Position numbers and translations under genes: made by a program
Shown: positions 8,188-15,742 of the stretch, piece after piece
Layout: each line of letters opens with the position of its first letter
How positions within the stretch are numbered: the stretch's first letter is position 1
The notes under the pieces: generated by a model
Database searches by the model: none
Seen by the model: only the letters and a program-made list of their open reading frames with translations
Told to the model about the DNA's origin: nothing
Source of the DNA: Haloarcula nitratireducens
GTDB taxonomy: Archaea > Halobacteriota > Halobacteria > Halobacteriales > Haloarculaceae
Direction of reading: 5' to 3'
Assembly: GCF_019599505.1 (NCBI RefSeq)
Contig: NZ_RKLT01000024.1
Coordinates: 1-42,621 of the forward strand
DNA: 42,621 bases

Positions 8188-8484
8188 ATGTCCGATGCTG
8201 ATACCGCGGGCACTGAGGACGGACCAGAAACAGTCCAGATAAACCTTCGACTGAGCAAGGCGTTCCTCGAAGATATCGATGCAACGTGGCAGGAAGAGGG
8301 ATTCAATTCTCGAAGCGAGTTCCTTCGGTATGCCGCGCGTGACGCGGTGAAGCATCCTGCGTTCTCTCGAGAAGGGTGGAAACAGATTGCAGCAACCGAA
8401 CACGATCTTCGCTCCGGTGATGCAGAGTTGGTTTCACGCGAGGAAGTTGTTGAGATGATGGACCGAGACGAAGATGACGAATAG
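8188..8484 (+). CDS. Ribbon-helix-helix antitoxin (CopG/ParD-like)
   Basis: A 98-residue protein. The segment VQINLRLSKAFLEDIDATWQ followed by FNSRSEFLRYAARDAV is a typical ribbon-helix-helix fold: one beta strand and two helices with the conserved SRSEFLR turn. The C-terminal tail is acidic and would be the toxin-binding part. Its last 11 bases overlap the RelE-type toxin gene that follows. By analogy with known pairs it should neutralise the toxin and repress its own operon as a dimer. Confidence 0.85.
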   Translation: MSDADTAGTEDGPETVQINLRLSKAFLEDIDATWQEEGFNSRSEFLRYAARDAVKHPAFSREGWKQIAATEHDLRSGDAELVSREEVVEMMDRDEDDE

Positions 8485-8758
8485 TGACGACTGGACTTGG
8501 AAGTTCACAACACGAGCAGCCACCCAGTTCGACGGGCTTGACCCTCATGTTCAGGATCGCTTGGTCTCGAAGTTAGACGATGTCGTTGATTCTGAGTGGC
8601 GAGAACCAGACGAGTTTGTCGAGCCACTAACTGGCGGCCCATTTTCGAAACTACGGGTCGGACAGTATCGCCTCGCTTGTATTCTCGATCACGAGGGGCT
8701 GATTCTCGAAGTGCATCGGATCGAACATCGGAGCGGTGCTTACACAGCAGACGATTAA
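8474..8758 (+). CDS. RelE/ParE-superfamily toxin
   Basis: A 94-residue protein with the compact RelE arrangement: AATQFDGLDPHVQDRLVSKLDDV in the N-terminal helices, PFSKLRVGQYRLACILD in the central strands, and LEVHRIEHRSGAY at the C-terminus. Arg residues in LRVGQYRL and HRIEHRS correspond to positions that are basic and functional in RelE mRNA interferases. Overlap with the RHH gene (8474-8484) indicates translational coupling. Family knowledge suggests mRNA cleavage on the ribosome, but a ParE-type activity is not excluded. Confidence 0.85.
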   Translation: MTNSDDWTWKFTTRAATQFDGLDPHVQDRLVSKLDDVVDSEWREPDEFVEPLTGGPFSKLRVGQYRLACILDHEGLILEVHRIEHRSGAYTADD

Positions 8759-8955
8759 CGCGAAAAGTCTCGTTTGTCGATGGTCCGGCTTTGTGCCGTA
8801 TCTTCGCTGAGTGAAGAGTACGCGTGAGGGCTCAAACATCGAGAACGAAATCTGAAATAGTTAGTAACATCCATTTCTCTGTACAGCGGCCCAGTCGTCC
8901 GTATTTTATAAGCATCCTGTGGGCAAGATGATGTCTCGAAAGTAGTTTCGATATC

Positions 8956-9039
8956 GACGACCCGCTCCCACACGAAATAGAGTTCGACCAGCAGATTATG
9001 GACTACTACGAGCGCCATGGGCAGTATCCGTGGGAATAA
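8956..9039 (+). pseudogene. Remnant of the C-terminus of a 6903-7877 paralogue
   Basis: These 28 codons translate to a sequence nearly identical to the end of the zinc-ribbon protein: DDPLPHEIEFDQQ...ERHGQYPWE then stop, against GDPLPHEIEFDRQ...ERHGQYPW. Nothing upstream in the frame matches, so only the 3' tail of a second copy remains. It sits between the RelE toxin gene and the TRAM gene. Confidence 0.8.
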
Positions 9040-9083
9040 GTAGGCGGCCGATGACGTCCCAGCAAACGAGGTTGTCTGCATAC

Positions 9084-9494
9084 ATGGATATTCCGCCACA
9101 ACTACAGTATTTGTTCTCTGCTGAGATCGAGGATGATGGTGAGTCGTTCGTTATTGACGTTCCTGCTGAGGAGGTACAGACCGGTGAGTTGGAGGCCGGT
9201 GAGACGTATCGGGTTGCGCTGCTCCCGACTGAGTCGACTACGCGTCGGAGCAGTGTGGACTCTCAGCCAGCAGCTGAGCGGACACAGGGGCCGCCAGTCG
9301 AGGAGGGGGAGACGCGACGAGTCGAAATCGAAGATATCGGCGAGCAAGGTGATGGAGTGGCGCGCGTCGAACGGGGGTATGTCGTGATCGTCCCCGACAC
9401 GGAACTCGGTGAGCGCGTCGCTGTCGAAATTCAAACCGTGCAAGCGAACGTGGCGTTTGCTGCAGTGACCGAGCGGCTGAGTTACTACGAGTAA
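9084..9494 (+). CDS. TRAM-domain protein
   Basis: 136 residues starting MDIPPQLQYLFSAEIE; upstream in-frame codons to 9030 overlap the remnant and are not family-like. The C-terminal 60 residues (VEIEDIGEQGDGVARVERGYVVIVPDTELGERVAVEI) are a TRAM domain, a small beta barrel that binds RNA or tRNA and in archaea often forms stand-alone RNA chaperone-like proteins. The N-terminal half (FVIDVPAEEVQTGELEAGETYRVALLP) is a short beta-rich domain seen in other haloarchaeal TRAM proteins. It is a single gene. Confidence 0.85.
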   Translation: MDIPPQLQYLFSAEIEDDGESFVIDVPAEEVQTGELEAGETYRVALLPTESTTRRSSVDSQPAAERTQGPPVEEGETRRVEIEDIGEQGDGVARVERGYVVIVPDTELGERVAVEIQTVQANVAFAAVTERLSYYE

Positions 9495-9546
9495 CGTAGC
9501 GAGGGTGTCGTCTCTCTCGGTTTCGAGACGACTTGGGGTCGGGGTA

Positions 9547-9840
9547 TTATTGTGGCGTCCCAGTCGCAGCCGCCAGTTCGTCGGTGAACGAAGTCAGGAC
9601 TGCATCGGAGTCCGGCGCTGTCGAGCGTGGCGCTGCTTCCCAGAGTTCAATGTCGAGCTCCTGTGTGGCTGTTATCTGGCCGTCTGTGGCGGTGACCATG
9701 AGAATCGCCTGTTGATAGATCACGACGATTCGCTCCTCGTCGACGTCGAGATGTTCGATCCCAGCTCGCTCGAGTGTGTCTCGAAGATTCGTCGGTTCAG
9801 GGAGTGTGCCGTGGTGGACCGGCGCTTCGTCGGCAGTCAT
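9547..9840 (-). CDS. Hypothetical haloarchaeal protein, 97 aa
   Basis: Starts at the ATG at 9840 (MTADEAPVHH). The sequence shows LRDTLERAGIEHLDVDEERIVVIYQQAILMV followed by alternating polar and hydrophobic residues, suggesting a small alpha/beta domain. It has no motif I can tie to a function. It is convergent with the TRAM gene and about 90 bases downstream of the truncated HTH gene. Confidence 0.55.
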   Translation of the reverse strand: MTADEAPVHHGTLPEPTNLRDTLERAGIEHLDVDEERIVVIYQQAILMVTATDGQITATQELDIELWEAAPRSTAPDSDAVLTSFTDELAAATGTPQ

Positions 9841-9933
9841 AGCGGGTGGTACTGCCCGCTGATACAAGTATATCCGGTCACAGCATGCGATTTTGTGTGG
9901 TTCTCAGCAGATTGTGAGTTTGCTGGAGCTAGG

Positions 9934-10125
9934 TCAGCTGGCGTCAACCATGTTTTGTGTCTCGATTGTCTCCCAGACGTCCTGACCATCGTCTGTCAGT
10001 CCATACACGCGACCTTTGCGACGATCCTCGGAGACAAGCAGTGTAGCGAGATCCGCCTCACGGAGCTCATTGAGTGCACGGGAGACGTGTGCAATACTGA
10101 GATTGGTTTCCTCCCTAATCAGTCG
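9934..10125 (-). pseudogene. C-terminal half of a winged-helix regulator, 5' end lost
   Basis: The segment RLIREETNLSIAHVSRALNE...KGRVYGLTDDGQDVWE is the recognition helix and wing of a MarR/ArsR-like regulator. The frame is open further upstream to 10278, but residues before RLIREETN are Arg/Ser-rich and are the antisense-like shadow of the thiamine-diphosphate enzyme gene. The missing first helices appear to have been replaced by the 3' end of that gene, whose stop is at 10119. The remnant may be expressed as an extension but is unlikely to be a functional regulator. Confidence 0.65.
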
Positions 10126-11807
10126 CGGACACGGACATCGACTACCACCGGCCCCGGATTGCTGATTGCCTCGGACAGAATTCCGGATAGTTCTGTCGTG
10201 TCTTCGACTTGAGTCCCCGCTACCCCTTGTGATTGAACTATCTGTGAGATATCCACTTCTGTATTGAACACGAGACAATCGAGTTCATCAGCTCTGTCAT
10301 CGTCATATAGAAGCGCGTAGTTGTTTCGAAGGATTCGATAACTACGGTTGTTTGAGACCACCACAGTGAGATCGATATTATGGCGGGTTGCAGTGTAGAG
10401 AGCTTGTGGATAATAGAGAAACGACCCATCTCCGATAAATGCCAATACTGGCGTCTCTGACCCCCATTCGGATTCTGCAACCGAAGCACCAACTGCTGCC
10501 GGAAGGCCGTATCCGAGTCCGAGTCCTTTGTTCGAGATGAGTTGTCCTGGAGCGAGGTTCATTCGGGAGAGTAGTGCAGCCCGCGCGGTGAGCCCTTCGT
10601 CGATAATCAGTGCGTCTGAGGCGACTTCACTGATGATTTCTGCCAGCTCTGTCTTCGAGACACCTGGGTTCGATGTCTGTGGTTCTAGAAGAGATCCTGT
10701 TCTTTCTGCAACCACGACTTTCTCTTTTGCTGCTTCGGTCTTTCGAGACTCTCGAACCTCTTTCGAGACTTTTGTGCGCAATTCTTTCGCGAGTTCGGAC
10801 AGTACTGACCCCGGGTCACCAATGATAGCGGCATCAACTGGCTGGTTCTTTCCAATTTGTGTACCATCTTCACAAATATGAATGCAAACCGTGTCCGAAG
10901 GGACCAGATCGCCATCCTGTCGGAGAAATGCTGTATTTGTTGAACATCCGACAAAGCAGATAGTATCTGTCGCAAGCAATTCTTTCGCGAGCGAATCGTT
11001 TGCAAGCGGCAAATAATCCATCCACAGGGGATGGTCCGACGGGAAGCTCACTTCACTTGCGAGTATCTCTCCGTACACTCTCGCACCAGCGGCTTCTGCC
11101 AGAGCGACGGCTGCATCAATCGCATTTTCTCCACCATGAGCCACGGCGTCGCCGACAACTAATATTGGGTCGATTGCGTCTACTAACAGATTAGTCGCAT
11201 GTAGAATCTGCGTTGGATCACCCGGGCCAGCAGTAGCGATGGGGCCCAAGCGTTCAGGCCGTGCACTTGTCTCAGCTAGCAGGACATCCAACGGGAGACT
11301 CAGGAAGACCGGACCTGTTGGTGGGGTGAGTGCAATCCGGAACGCCCGGCGTAGCATCGCTGGCAACGATTCGACATCTTCAACTTCGGCACTCCATTTC
11401 ACGAATTGATTGGCTAACGAGACTAAGTCACCTCCGAGTACGGGTTCCTCGAACAGCGAGTCTCTACTGTAGTTTCCAGCAGTAACGACGACGGGTGCAT
11501 TGAGCATTTTCGCATTATAGAGGTTGCCGAGGCCGTGTGCCAGACCAGGAGCTAAATGAAGATTTGCTACTCCGACCGGTGTCACTGTTGGATCTTTGTG
11601 TGAGTGATACCGCCGAGTAGAAGCGTATCCGCCCGCCATTCCAACGGCAATGTCCTCATGCAGACAGAGAACGTACTCGATATCCCGTGTATTTATTGCT
11701 CGTATAACTGGCAACTCAGTCGTTCCTGGATTGCCGAACACGTGGGTAATGCCATACTCTTCGAGTGTGTCAACAAATAGGTCGGCACCAGTATAAGATC
11801 TATTCAT
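10119..11807 (-). CDS. Thiamine-diphosphate-dependent enzyme (benzoylformate decarboxylase / acetolactate synthase family)
   Basis: A complete 562-residue enzyme. The N-terminal pyrimidine domain carries the activating Glu E51 in LHEDIAVGMAGGY. The central domain spans roughly 200-340. The C-terminal pyrophosphate domain has the metal/ThDP motif starting G459-D460-G461 (FIGDGSFLYYPQ) and ending at the NN at 486-487. Most like the benzoylformate decarboxylase or acetolactate-synthase-like branch; the substrate is not certain. The ATG at 11807 follows an AT-rich stretch (11810-11860) that is a probable promoter. No acetolactate synthase small subunit or ketol-acid reductoisomerase is nearby, so a role in branched-chain synthesis is not supported. 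Confidence 0.87.
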   Translation of the reverse strand: MNRSYTGADLFVDTLEEYGITHVFGNPGTTELPVIRAINTRDIEYVLCLHEDIAVGMAGGYASTRRYHSHKDPTVTPVGVANLHLAPGLAHGLGNLYNAKMLNAPVVVTAGNYSRDSLFEEPVLGGDLVSLANQFVKWSAEVEDVESLPAMLRRAFRIALTPPTGPVFLSLPLDVLLAETSARPERLGPIATAGPGDPTQILHATNLLVDAIDPILVVGDAVAHGGENAIDAAVALAEAAGARVYGEILASEVSFPSDHPLWMDYLPLANDSLAKELLATDTICFVGCSTNTAFLRQDGDLVPSDTVCIHICEDGTQIGKNQPVDAAIIGDPGSVLSELAKELRTKVSKEVRESRKTEAAKEKVVVAERTGSLLEPQTSNPGVSKTELAEIISEVASDALIIDEGLTARAALLSRMNLAPGQLISNKGLGLGYGLPAAVGASVAESEWGSETPVLAFIGDGSFLYYPQALYTATRHNIDLTVVVSNNRSYRILRNNYALLYDDDRADELDCLVFNTEVDISQIVQSQGVAGTQVEDTTELSGILSEAISNPGPVVVDVRVRD

Positions 11808-11873
11808 AAACGTAATATAATTCTATAAATAGATAAATATATTCCAATAAATATAGGACATTTCTCCGACAAA

Positions 11874-12026
11874 ATGCAGTGCAGACATACCGTATTTATA
11901 GTCGACAATGGGTATCCCTTTGAGTACGGTGATGAGATTCGGGCCCTCCTGCACCGCTTTGCGAGTAACGAGGCCACAGTCGACACCGACACGGCAGTCA
12001 TCTACTTCCGGGCCTGTGCTAACTGA
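11874..12026 (+). CDS. Small hypothetical protein, 50 aa
   Basis: A short frame starting MQCRHTVFIVDNG and ending YFRACAN. It reads as one alpha/beta unit (TVFIVDNGYPFEYGDEIRAL, then a helix, then TAVIYFRA) with haloarchaeal-style acidic residues. It follows the AT-rich region upstream of the divergent 11807 start. Too short to assign; it could be an intact microprotein or the tail of a larger gene. Confidence 0.4.
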   Translation: MQCRHTVFIVDNGYPFEYGDEIRALLHRFASNEATVDTDTAVIYFRACAN

Positions 12027-12059
12027 TAAACGACCACACTGTGTATGTTCGAGATAGTA

Positions 12060-12230
12060 ATGGCGTCCAGCAACGATCCCTCGGCCCCGGTTGATGACGA
12101 GGTCCGCCAGCTGTACGAACAGTATCAGGCGGCCGAGAGTGCTGAAGAACGCCGCGAGATTGCACTGGAGATGGGGGAACTTGATGGACGTCGGCACGCA
12201 GAGATCTATGCGGCACTCGAAAACGAGTGA
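12060..12230 (+). CDS. Small helical acidic protein, 56 aa
   Basis: The ATG at 12060 (MASSNDPSAPVDDEV) begins a Glu-rich helical protein with YEQYQAAESAEERREIALEMGELDG, probably a helical hairpin. Halophile-type composition and the clean start argue that it is real. It lies 33 bases after the 50-residue ORF and could be cotranscribed with it. No known family. Confidence 0.5.
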   Translation: MASSNDPSAPVDDEVRQLYEQYQAAESAEERREIALEMGELDGRRHAEIYAALENE

Positions 12231-12387
12231 CCAAGTTCTCTCATGTTGCGGTGTGCGGTGTCGTCGAATATTCTATGTAGGGGTAGATTGGTCGCCCGCT
12301 TTCGTCAATCCCATGCGCATCTTTACCACGCAGGCGGGCATAGGTGCTGTATAGCCAGTAGTGTGATACCGGCTCTCGGAGACACCA

Positions 12388-12516
12388 ATGCCAAAGGCAG
12401 CATGTACGGAGTGTGGCCGTGAGTTCTCATACGATACAGGGCGGGAGAAACCGCGTGCGCCGATGCGATTCTGTCAGTACTGTGGTGCCGAACTACCACC
12501 ACGAGAGGAGTGGTGA
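12388..12516 (+). CDS. 42-aa zinc-ribbon microprotein
   Basis: MPKAACTECGREF at the start and FCQYCGAELPP near the end form a classic CxxC...CxxC zinc ribbon spanning the whole protein. Haloarchaea encode many such small zinc proteins; some affect growth, biofilm or stress responses. The partner is unknown. It is a single gene, convergent with the winged-helix gene at 12618. Confidence 0.7.
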   Translation: MPKAACTECGREFSYDTGREKPRAPMRFCQYCGAELPPREEW

Positions 12517-12617
12517 TTTGCCACTCGGTTTCGAATTACTGCCCATTCGGGTCTCTGCTGCCCCAGCTGTTGTAACTACAGCGGTCGATAGCACGCCGGT
12601 CGTTGAGCTGTCTCTTG

Positions 12618-12884
12618 TCACGCTCTATCCGTGGGTTCAGACGACTCATCGGCTGACGTGAGCGAGTAGAGCCGTTTGCGGGCATCAGCGAAATAGATCT
12701 CCTCGCGAACTATGTCTCGGTCTTGGAGTTCCCCAAGCGCATACCGGACAGTACGCACTGAGAGCCGCGTTTCATCGACGAGCTGACTCTGGGTTAGCTC
12801 TCCCTCGTATTCCAGTGTTTTGTAGACGAGCTTGGCGCTGGGTGGCGCACCAGCAAGACGGTCATTCGCTTCTGGTGCCACCAT
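12618..12884 (-). CDS. Winged-helix DNA-binding protein, paralogue of the 740-997 gene
   Basis: 88 residues from the ATG at 12884 (MVAPEANDRLAG). Core: APPSAKLVYKTLEYEG, then ELTQSQLVDETRLSVRTVRYAL as the helix-turn-helix, then a wing ending DARKRLYSL. It is the same small MarR/TrmB-like family as the 740-997 gene, with much sequence identity. The longer frame upstream to 13250 overlaps the Lrp gene region antisense and is not used. Confidence 0.75.
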   Translation of the reverse strand: MVAPEANDRLAGAPPSAKLVYKTLEYEGELTQSQLVDETRLSVRTVRYALGELQDRDIVREEIYFADARKRLYSLTSADESSEPTDRA

Positions 12885-12938
12885 ATCGTCTCTACGGGGA
12901 CTGCCGCTACAATCTTGGTGTATGCGGCCAGTCACGCA

Positions 12939-12980
12939 AATCGGCCTTTGCAGGCGTCGCTTGATGGGACGTGGGGCTGA
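12939..12980 (+). pseudogene. Remnant of the 3' end of the 18299-19006 nuclease gene family
   Basis: The bases translate to NRPLQASLDGTWG then stop, against NRSLQASLDGTWG then stop at 18965-19006. Similarity weakly continues into the downstream non-coding bases (a GGGTA...TTTGGA.ATTG.AG pattern in both). No upstream match is seen. It is the tail of a lost or moved copy of the gene. Confidence 0.75.
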
Positions 12981-13174
12981 TGGGTATCCGAGTGTGTTTT
13001 GGAGATTGCAGTGAGGAAATCGCCCTCTGTCGGTCAGTTCAGTCGAACTATCGATCAGCTGTTCTCGTCCGATCTTCTGCACCTTTCGAACACGTTGCGT
13101 CCTGCACCGAGGGTGATGCACGAGGTAATCGTGCGGCAAGAATATGTTAGTACTTCCACGCCGTACTCCATCCC

Positions 13175-13687
13175 ATGGGTCGAGATTTGGACGATGTAGA
13201 CCGGAGCATTCTCTACTTGCTCCAGCAAGATGCCCGCAACAAGACGGCACAGGAAATCGGCGACACGGCTGGTGTCTCGGCCAGTACCGTTCGCAACCGA
13301 ATCGAGCAACTCGAACAAGATGGTATCATCAAAGGATACCATCCCGAGGTCGATTACGAGGCCGCCAACCTCCCACTGCAAGTGACGTTCGTCATCTCCG
13401 CACCACCCACGGAACTCAAACAGTACTTAGAGGACATCAGGGCGATCCAGGGCGTCATCGACGTTCGTGAAATGTTGACTGGTCGGCGCAACATGCACGT
13501 CGACGTCGTCGGGACGAGCACGAGCGATATCACCAGAATCACCGACGCGATCCACGATATCGGCGTCAAAATCGAGAGTTCGGAGATGATGCGACGGCGA
13601 CACGTTCAACCCTTCAACCACTTCTTCTTGCAGGGGACAGAAGAGACGGACGCGCACGCTGAGGCCGGCGCTGAAGAAGAGTCATAG
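13175..13687 (+). CDS. Lrp/AsnC-family transcriptional regulator
   Basis: A 170-residue protein of usual family length. The N-terminal HTH has LDDVDRSILYLLQQDARNKT and GVSASTVRNRIEQLEQDGII; the C-terminal half has the Lrp/RAM-type alpha/beta ligand and oligomerisation domain (LQVTFVISAPPTELKQYLED, VIDVREMLTGRRNMHVDVVG). The tail is acidic. Such regulators respond to amino acids or other metabolites; the ligand cannot be inferred. The ATG at 13175 is immediately before LDDVDRSIL, as in other members. A large inverted repeat lies downstream (13777-13850). Confidence 0.92.
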   Translation: MGRDLDDVDRSILYLLQQDARNKTAQEIGDTAGVSASTVRNRIEQLEQDGIIKGYHPEVDYEAANLPLQVTFVISAPPTELKQYLEDIRAIQGVIDVREMLTGRRNMHVDVVGTSTSDITRITDAIHDIGVKIESSEMMRRRHVQPFNHFFLQGTEETDAHAEAGAEEES

Positions 13688-13776
13688 ACCTCTCACAGGG
13701 ATGATAGTATTTCGGGAATCCACAGAATACGTTCGACTAAGTAGGATATCCCACATTCGCTAATCACAGATACACA

Positions 13777-13850
13777 GTATTGGGCCCAGATGTTGTGAAA
13801 TCCCGTATTGGTCTGTTAGCGCTCACAACACCGTTTTCTGGGGCCAATAC
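13777..13850. repeat. Long imperfect inverted repeat between two regulator genes
   Basis: Outer arms GTATTGGGCCCAGA (13777-13790) and TCTGGGGCCAATAC (13837-13850) pair at 13 of 14 positions. Inner arms TGTTGTGA (13791-13798) and TCACAACA (13823-13830) pair perfectly, with a 24-base loop that holds another GTATTGG (13805-13811). A transcript would fold into a stable hairpin with a 6-base bulge. It may be a terminator-like or regulatory RNA, a binding-site array, or a short transposon relic. Confidence 0.7.
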
Positions 13851-13922
13851 CTCTCTTATGCAGAGGGAGTGAAACCGGTCAGTTTGCCTGGTCGGTTTTC
13901 GCTTGGGGCCCCCCTCGACAAT

Positions 13923-14216
13923 ATGAACGACACAACTTTCGATGCTTTAGCGAACGAACACCGGAGACACCTGTTGGTCGCACTTCTCGACGACAATTCA
14001 CAGGACGCCGCTGTCCACGCGGACGAGACTGTGGATGCAGGGGCACTGCAAACCAAGCATCAGGTACGGACGGCACTGTATCACAATCACCTTCCGAAAC
14101 TCGCCGATTACGGCTTCATCGAGTGGGATATGGACTCTCAGGAGATCGTCAAAGGACCATATTTCGGGGAGATTCGACCACTGCTCGAATATCTTGATGA
14201 GGACACCGAGCGCTGA
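13923..14216 (+). CDS. ArsR-like winged-helix protein (DUF7344-type)
   Basis: 97 residues from the ATG at 13923 (MNDTTFDALANEHRRHLL). The ALANEHRRHLLVALLDD opening is typical of the haloarchaeal HTH family I know as DUF7344. It is followed by RTALYHNHLPKLADYGFIEWD, the recognition helix and wing entry. These proteins are presumed DNA-binding regulators with unknown ligands. A longer frame from 13869 exists, but the family starts at this Met. The inverted repeat ends 72 bases upstream of the start and could be its operator. Confidence 0.82.
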   Translation: MNDTTFDALANEHRRHLLVALLDDNSQDAAVHADETVDAGALQTKHQVRTALYHNHLPKLADYGFIEWDMDSQEIVKGPYFGEIRPLLEYLDEDTER

Positions 14217-14499
14217 CTGGCTGTCTCGTTTGTTTACAGTAATTCTCGAATCGAGAGCTATGATGGTGGTTTCCTTACAGTCGAAGCTATCTGACCGAAA
14301 ACCTCTGTATCGGACGCACACCTACCGAGAAAGTATGTCGTCACTCGCTCCCTGAAACAGAGAGCAACGACTGGGTCTCTGTATTGTGGATTGGTCAATA
14401 AGAGGATAGAGATAGTATGGTGGGCACGTTCTATATTTTACTGAATTAGCCGATTGAGAGCGTGCACAGGGTTAACCGTCTCCAGAGGATATTAGTAGT

Positions 14500-14928
14500 A
14501 TGATTGACCAATCCGTCGGTGATGTGATGACACCGTCAGTTCGAACGATTCCGCCAGAGACGACAATTAGTGCTGTCGCGACACTGTTCGCCGATCATGA
14601 TATCGGATCGGCAGTCGTAGTTGAACCCGAGACGGGCGAATACCTCGGAATCGTAACTGAATCCGATATCATGCAGCAGGTTGCAGCGGGGGCTGATATC
14701 AATTCTGTTCGTGTGGCTGCGTTTCTGAGTACGCCACTCGTCACGATTGCCAGCACGGAAAATATCCACACCGCTGCCGCGCTGATGAAAGAGCACTCGA
14801 TCCGGCGGCTCCCAGTCATCGACGATGACGAGCTCGTTGGCATCCTCACAACGACTAATCTCACTCATTATCTGCCACGGCTCAGGAACACAATTCTTCG
14901 TGAACGGGATGACTTGGTCGCTCAGTGA
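14500..14928 (+). CDS. CBS-domain-pair protein
   Basis: A 142-residue protein made of two CBS domains: VGDVMTPSVRTIPPETTIS...GIVTESDIMQQV and VAAFLSTPLVTIASTENIH...RRLPVIDDDELVGILTTTNL. Stand-alone CBS pairs bind adenosine nucleotides and act as regulators of partner proteins; no partner is adjacent. The ATG at 14500 directly precedes the first domain. It is a single gene. Confidence 0.92.
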   Translation: MIDQSVGDVMTPSVRTIPPETTISAVATLFADHDIGSAVVVEPETGEYLGIVTESDIMQQVAAGADINSVRVAAFLSTPLVTIASTENIHTAAALMKEHSIRRLPVIDDDELVGILTTTNLTHYLPRLRNTILRERDDLVAQ

Positions 14929-14961
14929 GAATTCTGTATTAAGTGACCACACAGATGCGTA

Positions 14962-15108
14962 GTGTCTCAGCTGAACCGAAGTAGAGCCACTCGTGAATAT
15001 TGTAGGGTATTGAACGCCAAACTAGATTCTGAGCCAACGCTGTACGTTTGTCGTGATCTCAAAGAGCCCGATATACACGCAGATGTCCATAGTATGGTGG
15101 AGCGTTGA
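14962..15108 (+). pseudogene. Possible gene fragment or microprotein with haloarchaeal-like sequence
   Basis: An open stretch from a TGA at about 14944 to a TGA at 15106 reads NAKLDSEPTLYVCRDLKEPD then IHADVHSMVER, which looks like genuine coding sequence. The only start is a GTG at 14962 (48 codons) and no ribosome site is obvious. It could be the 3' part of a decayed gene. This is the only coding-like signal in the 327-base gap 14929-15255. Confidence 0.25.
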
Positions 15109-15255
15109 TAACCGAGTCCATATCGCAGAAGTCACAGCACGGACGCCAACAGTTGAAGGTGAGCGGATACTCTTTTTCTCATCTTAGAACCATAAATGCG
15201 CATCATCTAGAGCCACCCTACGAACGTTGATTACCACAGCCATTCTCATATAACT

Positions 15256-15684
15256 ATGGCTGAATTTCCCGACGAACGACAGCTTGTATTACGGGCACGT
15301 TCCCAGTTGAACCAGTGGACGAGAAATGCCCGAATGGAGGCGTACACTGAACTATTCGAAGGAGACAATTCCATCCTCTCCTCCGAAGAGATGCAGCTGC
15401 TGGATGCGCTCGACTCCGAACTGGAGCGAGGGGGCAGCGATGGTCTCTGGGGAACCGATCAGTATGGCATTCACACAGTGGGAACCTCGAGTTCGGATAT
15501 CTCTCTCGGCGTCGTTTGTGTCTACCATCCACAGATTACCACGGATTCCGTCCTCCGTGGGGCCGACGACTTCGACGACGAAACCGAAGAGCGACTCAAC
15601 GCGGCACTCTGGCAGTATAGTGAGCGCGTCGCGACACTCATTGAAGGAGAACTTGACGAGTTCATCCGTCAAACACAGAGTTAG
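15256..15684 (+). CDS. Haloarchaeal conserved protein (DUF7539-like), 142 aa
   Basis: The sequence begins MAEFPDERQLVLRARSQLNQ and contains ARMEAYTELFEGDNS and GLWGTDQYGIHTVGTSSS, segments I associate with a conserved haloarchaeal family (DUF7539, from memory). It is a soluble mixed alpha/beta acidic protein with no enzymatic motif. A CATAT-type AT-rich stretch precedes the ATG by a few bases and it appears leaderless. Downstream on the other strand is a broken zinc-ribbon gene. Confidence 0.7.
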   Translation: MAEFPDERQLVLRARSQLNQWTRNARMEAYTELFEGDNSILSSEEMQLLDALDSELERGGSDGLWGTDQYGIHTVGTSSSDISLGVVCVYHPQITTDSVLRGADDFDDETEERLNAALWQYSERVATLIEGELDEFIRQTQS

Positions 15685-15742
15685 GCACCAACCCAGGTTC
15701 AGCCTCGTATTGTCGCAGATTCAAGCGATTCCGAGAGAGATG

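Noticed and set aside
10119..11807. Assignment as the biosynthetic acetolactate synthase IlvB
   Set aside because: No small subunit or other branched-chain genes are nearby, and the sequence fits the wider ThDP decarboxylase group equally well.
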